A program made the position numbers and the translations under genes. Under the pieces are notes generated by a model. The model saw nothing but the letters and a program-made list of their open reading frames with translations, was not told the origin of the DNA and did not search any database. Shown one piece after another: positions 1-6,150 of a DNA stretch of 6,919 bases (position 1 is the first letter of the stretch; every line of letters starts with the position of its first letter). The stretch covers positions 1-6,919 of the forward strand of contig PWKM01000115.1 of assembly GCA_003559755.1 (NCBI GenBank). The letters are read 5' to 3'. Origin of the DNA: Planctomycetota bacterium (lineage in GTDB: Bacteria > Planctomycetota > PUPC01).

Positions 1-59
1 ATACCCAAAAAACAGATGGCAAAACAGTCCGCACATTCTTTTTCTGACCAGCGCTCGGC

Positions 60-1124
60 TCAGTTCCCTTCCATCTCTTCCAACAGCGCGTCCACTGCGG
101 CCATCACCCGGTCGAGGGTAATGTCGAGCATACACCGGGGGTCGTCGCACCACCGCCTGGAGCACGGTCGGCAAGCCATCTCCACCTCGACGACCTTCGT
201 ACGGGGATGGCGGGGCGCGTACACGGCGGGGTCTTTCGGGCCGAAGATGACGACGGGCGGGGTATCGACGGCTGCGGCGAGCACGGCGGGACCGCTGTCG
301 GCCCCGATGAACGCATCGCACATGCTGAGCAGCCCGGCCAGGTCCGCGACCGACGCCGTCTCGGGCGATATGACCGCCTCTGTGCCGGCCGCCGCCCGTT
401 CGGCCAGCCCCCGCTCTCCCGGCCCCCAGGTGACCAGGACGCGGTACCCGCGCTCGATCAGGCGGCCGGCCACGCGGCGGAACCGCTCGACCGGCCACCG
501 TTTGTACTCGCCGAAATCACTGGTCCCCGGATGGACGGCGACGACCGGGTGGGTGGAAAGCCCGTGTCGGTCGAAGACCTCGCGGGCGAAGGCCAGCCGG
601 CAATCGGCCACGTCGATGCGCGGACGGTCGGTGACGGCCGGTGCCCCGAGCTGCTCGACGAGGGCGAGGGCACGGTCAATCCGGTGGACCCGCCCCTCGC
701 CGACCGGGTAATGGCGGTTCGTGAACAGGTGGTTGCCCTCCTTGCAGAAGCCGGGGGCAAAGCCCGCCCGGACGGGGGCGCCCGTCGCACGGCAGGCCAG
801 CCCGCTCCGCAGGTTCCCGTGCAGGTCGATCGCCAGGTCGAACTTGTGTGCCCGGAGCTTCTTGACGAACTCCGCCAGACCGCCGGGCAGCGCCAGAACG
901 CCGGTCATCTCCTTCAGTTGGCTGATCCACTCGCGCTTGGGCATGGCGACGACCTCGTTGAGGCGGGGCGGCCCGGGCAGAACGTCTTTCCAGGCCGTCT
1001 CGACCAGCCAGGCGAGATGGGCGTCCGGTGCGGCGTTGCGGACGGCGTCGAGCGCCGGCATCGTGTTGATCACGTCGCCAAATCCGCCGAGCCGCACGAT
1101 GCAGATTCTGTTCGCATCGATCAT
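60..1124 (-). CDS. Glycosyltransferase family 9 protein (LPS heptosyltransferase-like)
   Basis: This 354-residue protein resembles the ADP-heptose:LPS heptosyltransferases (GT9, GT-B fold), which add sugars to cell-surface glycolipid at the inner face of the cytoplasmic membrane. Visible motifs are the N-terminal glycine-rich loop GGFGDVI (13-19), with D17 at the position of the catalytic Asp of WaaC-type enzymes, DLHGNLRSG (100-108), VHPGTSD (197-203), KRWP (208-211) and the donor-site segment DSGPAVLAAA (276-285). The usual DxGPxH pattern has Val in place of His here (V281). Near the C-terminus four cysteines (C318, C321, C326, C331) form CxxC-x4-C-x4-CM, a pattern seen in part of the GT9 family and possibly metal-binding. 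The ATG at 1124 has AGGA at 1137-1140, a rather long 12-nt spacing, and the protein begins directly with the first beta strand. It lies 46 nt after the HEAT-repeat gene, probably co-transcribed. The exact acceptor and donor sugar cannot be told. The 59 nt beyond its stop show a T-run on the minus strand but no clear terminator hairpin. Confidence 0.9.
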   Translation of the reverse strand: MIDANRICIVRLGGFGDVINTMPALDAVRNAAPDAHLAWLVETAWKDVLPGPPRLNEVVAMPKREWISQLKEMTGVLALPGGLAEFVKKLRAHKFDLAIDLHGNLRSGLACRATGAPVRAGFAPGFCKEGNHLFTNRHYPVGEGRVHRIDRALALVEQLGAPAVTDRPRIDVADCRLAFAREVFDRHGLSTHPVVAVHPGTSDFGEYKRWPVERFRRVAGRLIERGYRVLVTWGPGERGLAERAAAGTEAVISPETASVADLAGLLSMCDAFIGADSGPAVLAAAVDTPPVVIFGPKDPAVYAPRHPRTKVVEVEMACRPCSRRWCDDPRCMLDITLDRVMAAVDALLEEMEGN

Positions 1125-1170
1125 TGTTCGCGATTATCCTTGTATCGGCCCCGGTCGCCCATCGTACCTG

Positions 1171-2583
1171 TCAATGTGCCTCGAGTATGGCAATCGCCTG
1201 CATGGCGTATTCTCTGGTGCGCGGGTCCCCCTGTTCGAGCAGGACTCGGAGCGGGCCGACCGCTCGCCGATCGCCCAGGTTGCCGAGCGCGAGGGCCGAC
1301 TGTGCCCGGACCTGCCACGCCGGGTCCTCGAGCGCGGCCATCAGCGGATCGAGGGCGGCGGCCGACCGAAGGGTGCCCAGTGCCCGGGCGGAGAGCCGGC
1401 GCTGCTCGAGCGTGCCCTCGTCGAGCGCCCGGATGAGCGGGTCGACCGCGGGCTCCCCGATCTCGACCAGAGCGTTCTCGGCGGCGTCCCGCAGGGCGTG
1501 CCGGTCGTCATCGAGGGCGGCGATCAGGGGATCGACTCCCCGGTGGTCGCCCACTCTGCCCAGGATGATCGCGGCGGCGGTGGCGACCTGCGGGTCTTCG
1601 TTTTCCAGTCCGGCGATCGCCGCCCCGACCACGGGCCCCCCGATCTTGAGCAAGGCACGCCTGGCAGCGAGCCGGGCGTCACGGTCCTCGTCGCCCAGGG
1701 CGGCCATCAGGTGCGGTATGGCTTGTTCATCGCCGAGGAAGCCCATCCCCTCGGCCGCGGCGGTGCGGAGCTCGGGCTCCCGGTCCCGCAGAGCGGCAGA
1801 GAGCAGGTGCAGCGAGCGGCCGTCGCCGATCTGGCCGAGCGCTCGGGCGGCCGCCGCCTGGACGCCGACCTGGTCGTCCTCGAGTGCATCGGCGAGCGGC
1901 TCCCGGGCGGCAATGTCGCCGATCTCGCCGAGTGCGGCTGCCACGGCGGCTCGGACGTGGCGGTTCCGGTCGCCGAGAGCGCGGATCAGGGGATCGACGG
2001 CGTCCGGCTCGCCCATCTCGCCGAGAGCGCCGGCGGCGGCGACTCGTTCGCCCGACTCGTGGGCCTCCAGCGCCGCGAGCAGGTATGGGACGGAGCGGCG
2101 GTCGTCCTGCGCCGCCAACGCCCGACCGGCCGCGGCCCGCACCCGCCAGGCATCGTCCTGGAGGAGCCCGAGGAGGGCGTCGGCCGCGGCACGTGCCTTC
2201 AGCCCGCCCAGTGCATCGGCTGCCGCCGTTCGGACCTCGGCCTCCGCATCGGTCAGCCGCAGGATCAGGGGCGGCACCGCGCTGGGGTCTTCGAGTCGGC
2301 CGAGTGCTCCTGCGGCCGCTGCCCGCACCCGCCCGTTGTCATCTTCCAGTGCCTCGATCAGCGGGTCTACAGCCGCCCGGCTCCCGAGCTCGCCCAGCGA
2401 CCCGGCGGCGACGGCCCGCGCCCAGTCGTTCCCGGTGGCCAGCAGCTCGATCTGGCGTTCGACCCGGGGGTCTATCGCGGCTTCTTGCGTCCGCGCAGTC
2501 CCGGCAAGCCCAAAAAGAACCAGCAGGGCCGGCACGATGGCCCATCGGATCGGGCGTTCTGGACTCATATCAATACTACGCAT
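1171..2583 (-). CDS. Secreted HEAT-repeat protein (PBS lyase HEAT-like repeats)
   Basis: The 470-residue product is almost entirely HEAT-like repeats of the short, 31-residue PBS-lyase/HEAT_2 type. I count 13 full repeats from W54 to P454 plus a half repeat (455-470). The consensus is roughly VRxAAAxALGxxGDxxAVxPLxxAL. Such solenoids are protein-binding scaffolds. No catalytic residues are apparent, and the phycobilin-lyase name reflects only the repeat family. The N-terminus has a signal-peptide-like segment: basic RPIR (10-13), a hydrophobic stretch (about 14-28), then AGTARTQEA, suggesting export to the periplasm or retention as a membrane anchor. No lipobox cysteine is present. Two in-frame ATG codons (residues 1 and 6) are possible starts; neither has a good Shine-Dalgarno site, and the second gives a more typical signal peptide. 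A likely promoter and a 5'-UTR hairpin lie upstream. The GT9 gene follows 46 nt later. The binding partner is unknown. Confidence 0.88.
   Translation of the reverse strand: MRSIDMSPERPIRWAIVPALLVLFGLAGTARTQEAAIDPRVERQIELLATGNDWARAVAAGSLGELGSRAAVDPLIEALEDDNGRVRAAAAGALGRLEDPSAVPPLILRLTDAEAEVRTAAADALGGLKARAAADALLGLLQDDAWRVRAAAGRALAAQDDRRSVPYLLAALEAHESGERVAAAGALGEMGEPDAVDPLIRALGDRNRHVRAAVAAALGEIGDIAAREPLADALEDDQVGVQAAAARALGQIGDGRSLHLLSAALRDREPELRTAAAEGMGFLGDEQAIPHLMAALGDEDRDARLAARRALLKIGGPVVGAAIAGLENEDPQVATAAAIILGRVGDHRGVDPLIAALDDDRHALRDAAENALVEIGEPAVDPLIRALDEGTLEQRRLSARALGTLRSAAALDPLMAALEDPAWQVRAQSALALGNLGDRRAVGPLRVLLEQGDPRTREYAMQAIAILEAH
1174..2424 (-). repeat. 13.5 tandem HEAT-coding repeats, 93-bp period
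   Basis: The coding sequence from residue 54 to 470 is a degenerate tandem array with a 93-bp (31-codon) unit. Two units (residues 302-331 and 363-392) are one codon short, 30 residues each. Both deletions fall in the turn between the two helices after the IG motif. The units have diverged enough that no two look identical at the DNA level, so this is an old protein repeat and not a recent satellite expansion. Confidence 0.85.
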
Positions 2584-2634
2584 TCTCTGTGTCTCAACCT
2601 CGTCGGCTGCGACTCGGCAATTCAGTCGGTCGGC

Positions 2635-2655
2635 GGCCCGGACGGCTTCCGGGCC
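2635..2655 (-). other. Perfect GC hairpin in the leader of the HEAT-repeat gene
   Basis: GGCCCGGA (2635-2642) and TCCGGGCC (2648-2655) are exact reverse complements separated by a 5-nt loop. The hairpin lies 52 nt upstream of the HEAT gene ATG and 56 nt downstream of the rtcB stop. No T-run follows it on either strand, so it is not a typical rho-independent terminator. If the TATAAT just upstream is used, the stem would sit at the extreme 5' end of the mRNA, where it could protect the transcript. It could equally mark the 3' end of the rtcB message. Confidence 0.5.
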
Positions 2656-2663
2656 CTACCTAT

Positions 2664-2691
2664 ATTATACGGCCCGACCGGGATGTTCCAG
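2664..2691 (-). promoter_or_regulatory. Candidate sigma70-type promoter for the HEAT/GT9 unit
   Basis: On the minus strand a perfect TATAAT occupies 2669-2664, in a locally A+T-rich patch that stands out in a G+C-rich region. The best -35 is CTGGAA (2691-2686), only three of six matches to TTGACA, at 16-bp spacing. Transcription would begin near 2657, about 75 nt before the HEAT gene start. The -10 is convincing and the -35 is weak. Confidence 0.4.
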
Positions 2692-2711
2692 CCGTCTTAT
2701 CCGCGCTGCAC

Positions 2712-4172
2712 TCACCCCTTCACGACGCCCATCGGTTTCATCCTGCAGACGCGTCGAGAAAGCCCCGCCTGGTGGACGACATCGACGACGATATCGACAT
2801 CCTTGTAGGCGCTCGACTGTTCCTCCGCCAGTCCGCGGGGGCTGCGGGCGCGGGCGATGATCCCTTTCTGTTTCAGTTCGTTTTGGATGGAGCGGCCCTT
2901 CGCCGACCGAACGGCCTCCTTTCGGCTCTTGGTTCGTCCGGCCCCGTGGCAGGTGGTGCCGAAGGTCTGCTCCATCGCGGTCCGGGTGCCGACCAGCAGG
3001 TAGCTGGCCCGCCCCATGTCGCCGGGGATAATCACCGGCTGACCGAGGTCCCGATACGCCTCGGGCAGGTCGGGCGAACCGGGGCCGAACGCACGGGTGG
3101 CCCCCTTGCGATGGACGCAGAGCCGGCGGGCCTTGCCGTCCACCTCGTGCTCCTCGATCTTTGCCACGTTATGGGCGACATCGTAAACCAGGTCCAGCCC
3201 GAGCTCCTCGTCGGACCGCCGGAACTGCTCGGCGAACGCCCGGCGGACGTGGTGGGTGAGAATCTGGCGGTTGGCCCAGGCGAAGTTGGCCGCCGCTCGC
3301 ATCCCGGCGAGGTATCGGCGGCCCTCGGGCGAGCCGACCGGTGCACAGGCGAGCTGGCGGTCGGGCAGCTCGATGTGGTAGGTCCGCATCGCCTTCTCCA
3401 TCGTGCGGAGCGCATCGTCGCACACCTGGTGCCCCAGCCCGCGGGAGCCGGTGTGGATCATGACGGTGACCATGCCCGGCCTGATCCCCAACTGTTCGGC
3501 AACCGCCTCGTCGTAGACCTCATCGACCACCTGGACCTCGACGAAGTGGTTGCCCGAGCCGAGTGTCCCGCACTGGTTGACGCCCCGCTGCAACGCCCGG
3601 TCGCTCACGGCCCCCGGGTCGGCCCCGTCAAGGCAGCCGCGGGCTTCGGTGTGTGCGATATCCTTCGGCCGTCCGTATCCCTTCTCGACGACGAACTCGG
3701 CCCCGCGTACCAGCAGGTCGCGTTGTTCGCGGCCGGAGAACTTGACCTGGCCTCCGACCCCGACCCCGCACGGGACGCTGTTGTAGATCGTGTCCATCAG
3801 CCGCACCAGCTCGGCCTGGACCGCTTCGCGTTCGAGGGTCGTGGTGAGCATGCGGACGCCGCAGTTGATGTCGTACCCCACCCCGCCGGGCGATACCACG
3901 CCGCCGGACTCGATGTCGGTGGCGGCCACTCCGCCGATGCAGAATCCATAGCCCCAATGGATGTCGGGCATTGCATAGCTCGCCCCAACGATCCCCGGCA
4001 GGCAGGCGACGTTGGCGACCTGCTGCGGCGCGTTGTCCTGGCGGACCATCTCCATCAGCCGGTCGTCGGCATACAGGATACCGTCGACTCGCATCCCCGA
4101 CTGGGCGCTCTTCGGGATGCGCCACCGATAGTCGTCGATCTGTTCCAGCGGGCCGCTCCATCCCTTTGCCAT
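2712..4172 (-). CDS. rtcB: RNA-splicing ligase RtcB
   Basis: RtcB is a GTP- and Mn2+-dependent RNA ligase that joins 2',3'-cyclic phosphate or 3'-phosphate ends to 5'-OH ends. In bacteria it serves in RNA repair. The 486-residue length fits the family (about 480 in Pyrococcus horikoshii). The active site appears complete: D101 and C104 in DINCGVR, N208-H209 in GSGNHF, H240 in IHTGSRGLGH, H334 in DVAHN and the guanylylated histidine H409 in TTCHGAGR. Offsets from the P. horikoshii residues I recall (D95, C98, H203, H234, H329, H404) are a consistent +5 or +6, so the fold should be intact. K485 near the C-terminus matches the conserved terminal lysine. The ATG at 4172 has a strong AAAAGGAG at 7-nt spacing. 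Archease lies immediately upstream, forming an operon with its own activator. No RtcA or sigma54 regulator RtcR is present in the window. Confidence 0.97.
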   Translation of the reverse strand: MAKGWSGPLEQIDDYRWRIPKSAQSGMRVDGILYADDRLMEMVRQDNAPQQVANVACLPGIVGASYAMPDIHWGYGFCIGGVAATDIESGGVVSPGGVGYDINCGVRMLTTTLEREAVQAELVRLMDTIYNSVPCGVGVGGQVKFSGREQRDLLVRGAEFVVEKGYGRPKDIAHTEARGCLDGADPGAVSDRALQRGVNQCGTLGSGNHFVEVQVVDEVYDEAVAEQLGIRPGMVTVMIHTGSRGLGHQVCDDALRTMEKAMRTYHIELPDRQLACAPVGSPEGRRYLAGMRAAANFAWANRQILTHHVRRAFAEQFRRSDEELGLDLVYDVAHNVAKIEEHEVDGKARRLCVHRKGATRAFGPGSPDLPEAYRDLGQPVIIPGDMGRASYLLVGTRTAMEQTFGTTCHGAGRTKSRKEAVRSAKGRSIQNELKQKGIIARARSPRGLAEEQSSAYKDVDIVVDVVHQAGLSRRVCRMKPMGVVKG

Positions 4173-4179
4173 TGTGATA

Positions 4180-4187
4180 CTCCTTTT
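4180..4187 (-). promoter_or_regulatory. Ribosome-binding site of rtcB, fused to the archease stop
   Basis: On the minus strand AAAAGGAG lies 7 nt before the rtcB ATG. Its first A is the last base of the archease TGA (4189-4187). Ribosomes ending archease therefore terminate on the rtcB ribosome-binding site, an arrangement typical of translational coupling and of fixed stoichiometry between partner proteins. Confidence 0.8.
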
Positions 4188-4600
4188 CAGATGTCGAACA
4201 ACACCGTCGCATGCCAGGCGTCGGCCCGCTGCTCGACGGTCAGCTCGTGGCGGGTGACCGCCTTGATCTCGGTTTCGAGCTCGTGCTTCGGGCCGATGAA
4301 TTCGCCGTGGATGACCGCCGCCAATTCGGTCTCGGTCAGCCGGTCGAACTCCACACGGCGGGTGATAAACCGGTCGGTCTCGAGCAGGAAGAGCAGCTCG
4401 TTGAGGAACGCGACCAGCAGGTCGGCCCGGTCGGAACCGGACACCGTGACCGGGCGGCTGGTGCGCGGCTCGACGTTGTTCGGATCAGTGATGATGCTGA
4501 ACATCCCGGCGGCGGTGTTGGCGAACAGCTCCTCCGGCGTCTCGCCGCGGGCGGCGATGCCCACGTCGGCGGTGTGATCGATGATCTCGAACGGCTCCAC
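4187..4600 (-). CDS. Archease, activator of the RtcB RNA ligase
   Basis: Archease is a small protein that accelerates guanylylation and multiple turnover of RtcB and broadens its nucleotide use. Family hallmarks are FEIIDHTADVGI (4-15), TPEELFANTAAGMF (21-34), the LLVAFLNELLFLLET segment in the middle, and HELETEIKAVTRHEL toward the C-terminus, ending VLFDI. Acidic residues D12, D39 and D136 lie where the family has conserved acidic positions. I choose the GTG at 4598-4600 as start because GGAGGG (4614-4609) sits 8 nt before it and the protein then begins right at the first conserved strand, giving 137 residues, the usual size. An upstream in-frame ATG at 4636 would add 12 residues (MCIAGRSRRVTQ) without family similarity, and the ribosome-binding site would lie inside the gene. 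Its stop is coupled to rtcB. The identification is secure; the start is likely. Confidence 0.93.
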   Translation of the reverse strand: MEPFEIIDHTADVGIAARGETPEELFANTAAGMFSIITDPNNVEPRTSRPVTVSGSDRADLLVAFLNELLFLLETDRFITRRVEFDRLTETELAAVIHGEFIGPKHELETEIKAVTRHELTVEQRADAWHATVLFDI

Positions 4601-4608
4601 CTGTGTTA

Positions 4609-4614
4609 CCCTCC
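4609..4614 (-). promoter_or_regulatory. Ribosome-binding site deciding the archease GTG start
   Basis: GGAGGG on the minus strand at 8-nt spacing from the GTG at 4600. It is one of the best Shine-Dalgarno matches in the window and argues against the upstream ATG at 4636. Confidence 0.7.
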
Positions 4615-4643
4615 GACTTCTCCCTGCGATGCACATGAATAGC

Positions 4644-4675
4644 GCAAGTCACCGGCGAGTGCAAGCGACCGGCGA
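4644..4675. repeat. Two-copy 15-bp direct repeat, 17-bp period
   Basis: GCAAGTCACCGGCGA (4644-4658) and GCAAGCGACCGGCGA (4661-4675) match at 13 of 15 positions. They sit in the 75-nt gap between the recombinase stop and the archease start, the second copy abutting the recombinase TAA. This could be a tandem protein-binding site or a chance duplication. No function is evident. Confidence 0.5.
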
Positions 4676-5653
4676 TTATTTCGCCCGTGGATGGGCGCGG
4701 TCGTAGATTTTTTTGAGGCGTTCGGCGGAGACGTGCGTATAGACCTGGGTGGTCTGCAAACTCTCGTGGCCGAGCAGTTCCTGCACGCTCCGCAGGTCGG
4801 CCCCGTGGTCGAGCAGATGGGTGGCGAACGAGTGCCTGAGTGCGTGCGGGCTGATCCGGGGGTCCAGGCCGGCCTGCTTGAGCCGCCGGGTGAGCATCCG
4901 ACGGACGCTTCGCGCGGTGAGCCGCTCGCCGAACCGGTTGAGGAACAGCGCCCGGCGGTCGAACCGGGGTGCCCTGGGGTGGCGGCGTCGAGCGTCGAGA
5001 TAGTCGTTGAGTGCGGCGACGGCGTAGCTGCCGAGGTGGGCCAGCCGCTCCTTTTTCCGTTTCCCCCTGACGCGGATGACCTCGCCGATCAGGTCGAGGT
5101 CGTCGAGGTTGGAATCGACCAGCTCGCCGGCCCGCATCCCGGTGCTGTAGAGGACCTCGAGGATGGCCCGGTCCCGGGCGCCGAGAAACGTCCCGGCCTC
5201 GGGCTGATCGAGGAGGAGCCGGATATCGTTCTCGTCGAGGGTGACCGGCAGGTGCTTCTCTCTTCGCGGGGTTCGGACATCGGCTGCGGGGTTGTCCTCG
5301 ATCACCTCCTCGCGGACGAGGAACCGGAGAAACGACCGGATGGTCGAGAGTTTCCGGGCGATGGTGGACCGCGACTGGCCGTCGTCTCGGAGCCGGGCCA
5401 GGTAGCTTCGAAGCATGAGGTGGTCGATGTCGGCCGGTTTGAGCGCGTCGTCCCCGCCGGCGGCCTTGACGAACTCGACGACGTCGCTGCTGTAAGCTCG
5501 GATGGTGTGTTCCGAGGCATTCCGTTCGGTTTCGAGGTGACCGAGGAAATCGTCGAGCCAGTCGAGTATCGTCCGGTTGAAGCGGCTCCGCACTGGTGCG
5601 GCGATCTCGCCCTCGGCCGGCTCATTATGGCGGGTTTGTGTCCGGTCGCTCAT
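4676..5653 (-). CDS. Tyrosine recombinase of the XerC/XerD family
   Basis: This 325-residue site-specific recombinase is of the type that resolves chromosome dimers at dif during division. The N-terminal SAM-like core-binding domain spans about 27-115 (TERNASEHTIRAYSSDV, STIARKLSTIRSFLRFL) and the catalytic domain about 135-320. All catalytic residues are present: R174 (TGMRAGEL), K198 (VRGKRKKERL), H270 and R273 (SPHALRHSFATHLL), H296 (LLGHESLQTTQ) and the nucleophile Y305 (QVYTHV). Each is exactly 26 residues beyond its E. coli XerD counterpart, an ungapped match through the active site. The ATG at 5653 has only a weak GGAAA upstream; the first 25 residues are non-conserved. I cannot separate XerC from XerD, so no symbol is given. 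No dif-like site, second recombinase or cargo was seen, so a housekeeping Xer is more likely than a phage or integron integrase. It is the first of five minus-strand genes, 75 nt before archease. Confidence 0.93.
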   Translation of the reverse strand: MSDRTQTRHNEPAEGEIAAPVRSRFNRTILDWLDDFLGHLETERNASEHTIRAYSSDVVEFVKAAGGDDALKPADIDHLMLRSYLARLRDDGQSRSTIARKLSTIRSFLRFLVREEVIEDNPAADVRTPRREKHLPVTLDENDIRLLLDQPEAGTFLGARDRAILEVLYSTGMRAGELVDSNLDDLDLIGEVIRVRGKRKKERLAHLGSYAVAALNDYLDARRRHPRAPRFDRRALFLNRFGERLTARSVRRMLTRRLKQAGLDPRISPHALRHSFATHLLDHGADLRSVQELLGHESLQTTQVYTHVSAERLKKIYDRAHPRAK

Positions 5654-5827
5654 CGGTTTCCGGCTTTTCCTCGGTTCCGGCTCGATTCCTTGCCCGGCCT
5701 CGCCGGCCGTTACCCGAATGGGTCCGGGGCGAAGCTATGCTATCACAACCGTTGGCAGGTTGCGAGCATGTTCCGTCCGCAGGTTTGACGGAGTGGCATG
5801 CGATGGGCGAGCAGGCCTTGCAGTCCC

Positions 5828-5856
5828 CGTACAAACATCCCTGGGCGGGTATAAAC
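5828..5856 (+). promoter_or_regulatory. Weak candidate promoter for the structured leader
   Basis: TATAAA (5851-5856) matches the -10 consensus at five of six positions. CGTACA (5828-5833) lies 17 bp upstream but matches TTGACA at only three positions. If used, transcription would begin near 5863 and run through both inverted-repeat clusters toward the histidine kinase, giving a leader of about 295 nt. Confidence 0.22.
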
Positions 5857-5886
5857 CGCACTGACGATTTCCCGATACTCTATTAG

Positions 5887-5946
5887 AACGCCCGGAGCGC
5901 GGCAGCCCGGTGCCCGATGGTCGCATGTCATCGTCTGCCGGGCGTT
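5887..5946 (+). other. 9-bp perfect inverted repeat with nested stems
   Basis: AACGCCCGG (5887-5895) is exactly complementary to CCGGGCGTT (5938-5946). Nested or competing pairings are CGGCAG (5900-5905) with CTGCCG (5935-5940), and CGATG (5915-5919) with CATCG (5929-5933). GCCC-GATGG (5912-5920) could instead pair with CCATC-gaa-GGGC (5966-5977). This density of complementary segments suggests a folded RNA on one strand, though G+C-rich DNA yields such pairings by chance. Confidence 0.4.
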
Positions 5947-6021
5947 GACCGTTTATGGCGGTGAGCCATCGAAGGGCTACGCTGTCCGGTGCATGCGAGC
6001 GCGATATGTTCAGCCGTGCGG

Positions 6022-6095
6022 GAAGCTGCCCCACAGATTCCGATGTGGACCGGCAGCTTCGGCCGAGTTCTGCCCGGCCGTTTGACTTTGTTTTT
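6022..6095 (+). promoter_or_regulatory. Attenuator- or terminator-like leader structure before the histidine kinase
   Basis: GAAGCTGCC-CCACA (6022-6035) pairs with TGTGG-acc-GGCAGCTTC (6044-6060), a 14-bp stem with an 8-nt loop and one 3-nt bulge. The GGCAG of its 3' arm (6052-6056) is also complementary to CTGCC (6070-6074), extended by CC/GG with one bulged C. That second hairpin, or the small GGCCG/CGGCC stem (6061-6079), is followed by a T-rich tract with 11 T in 15 nt (6081-6095). The two folds are mutually exclusive, as in transcription attenuation. The kinase start codon is 64 nt beyond the tract. Alternatively, it terminates a short RNA encoded in the intergenic region. No ligand or leader peptide is evident. 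Confidence 0.4.
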
Positions 6096-6146
6096 ATACG
6101 AACCAGACATGTGATCGGTCCGGGCGCGGGCCGGTCGCTCCGAGTA

Positions 6147-6150
6147 GAGG
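6147..6150 (+). promoter_or_regulatory. Ribosome-binding site of the histidine kinase
   Basis: GAGG within GAGGAAGGGG lies 8 nt before the ATG at 6159. This favours that codon over the second in-frame ATG four codons later (6171). Confidence 0.65.

Noticed and set aside
1..59. Rho-independent terminator after the GT9 gene
   Set aside because: A minus-strand T-run is present at 12-7, but no GC-rich hairpin precedes it in the available bases.
721..2808. Very long plus-strand open frame (695 codons) antisense to the HEAT-repeat gene
   Set aside because: It mirrors the HEAT repeat period and has G/P/R/E-rich low-complexity composition with no domain. G+C-rich codon bias on the minus strand suppresses stops in the antisense frame.
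1884..4577. 897-codon plus-strand open frame across the HEAT gene, rtcB and archease
   Set aside because: It overlaps three confidently identified minus-strand genes, and its translation has no recognisable motifs. It is an antisense shadow.
4691..5788. 365-codon plus-strand open frame over the recombinase gene
   Set aside because: It is antisense to a Xer recombinase with every catalytic residue intact. Its valine/glutamate-rich composition is typical of an antisense shadow.
6082..6110. TTGACT as a -35 box for a kinase promoter
   Set aside because: At 16 to 19 bp spacing no hexamer resembles TATAAT, with at best two of six matches. The T-rich context fits a terminator tract better.
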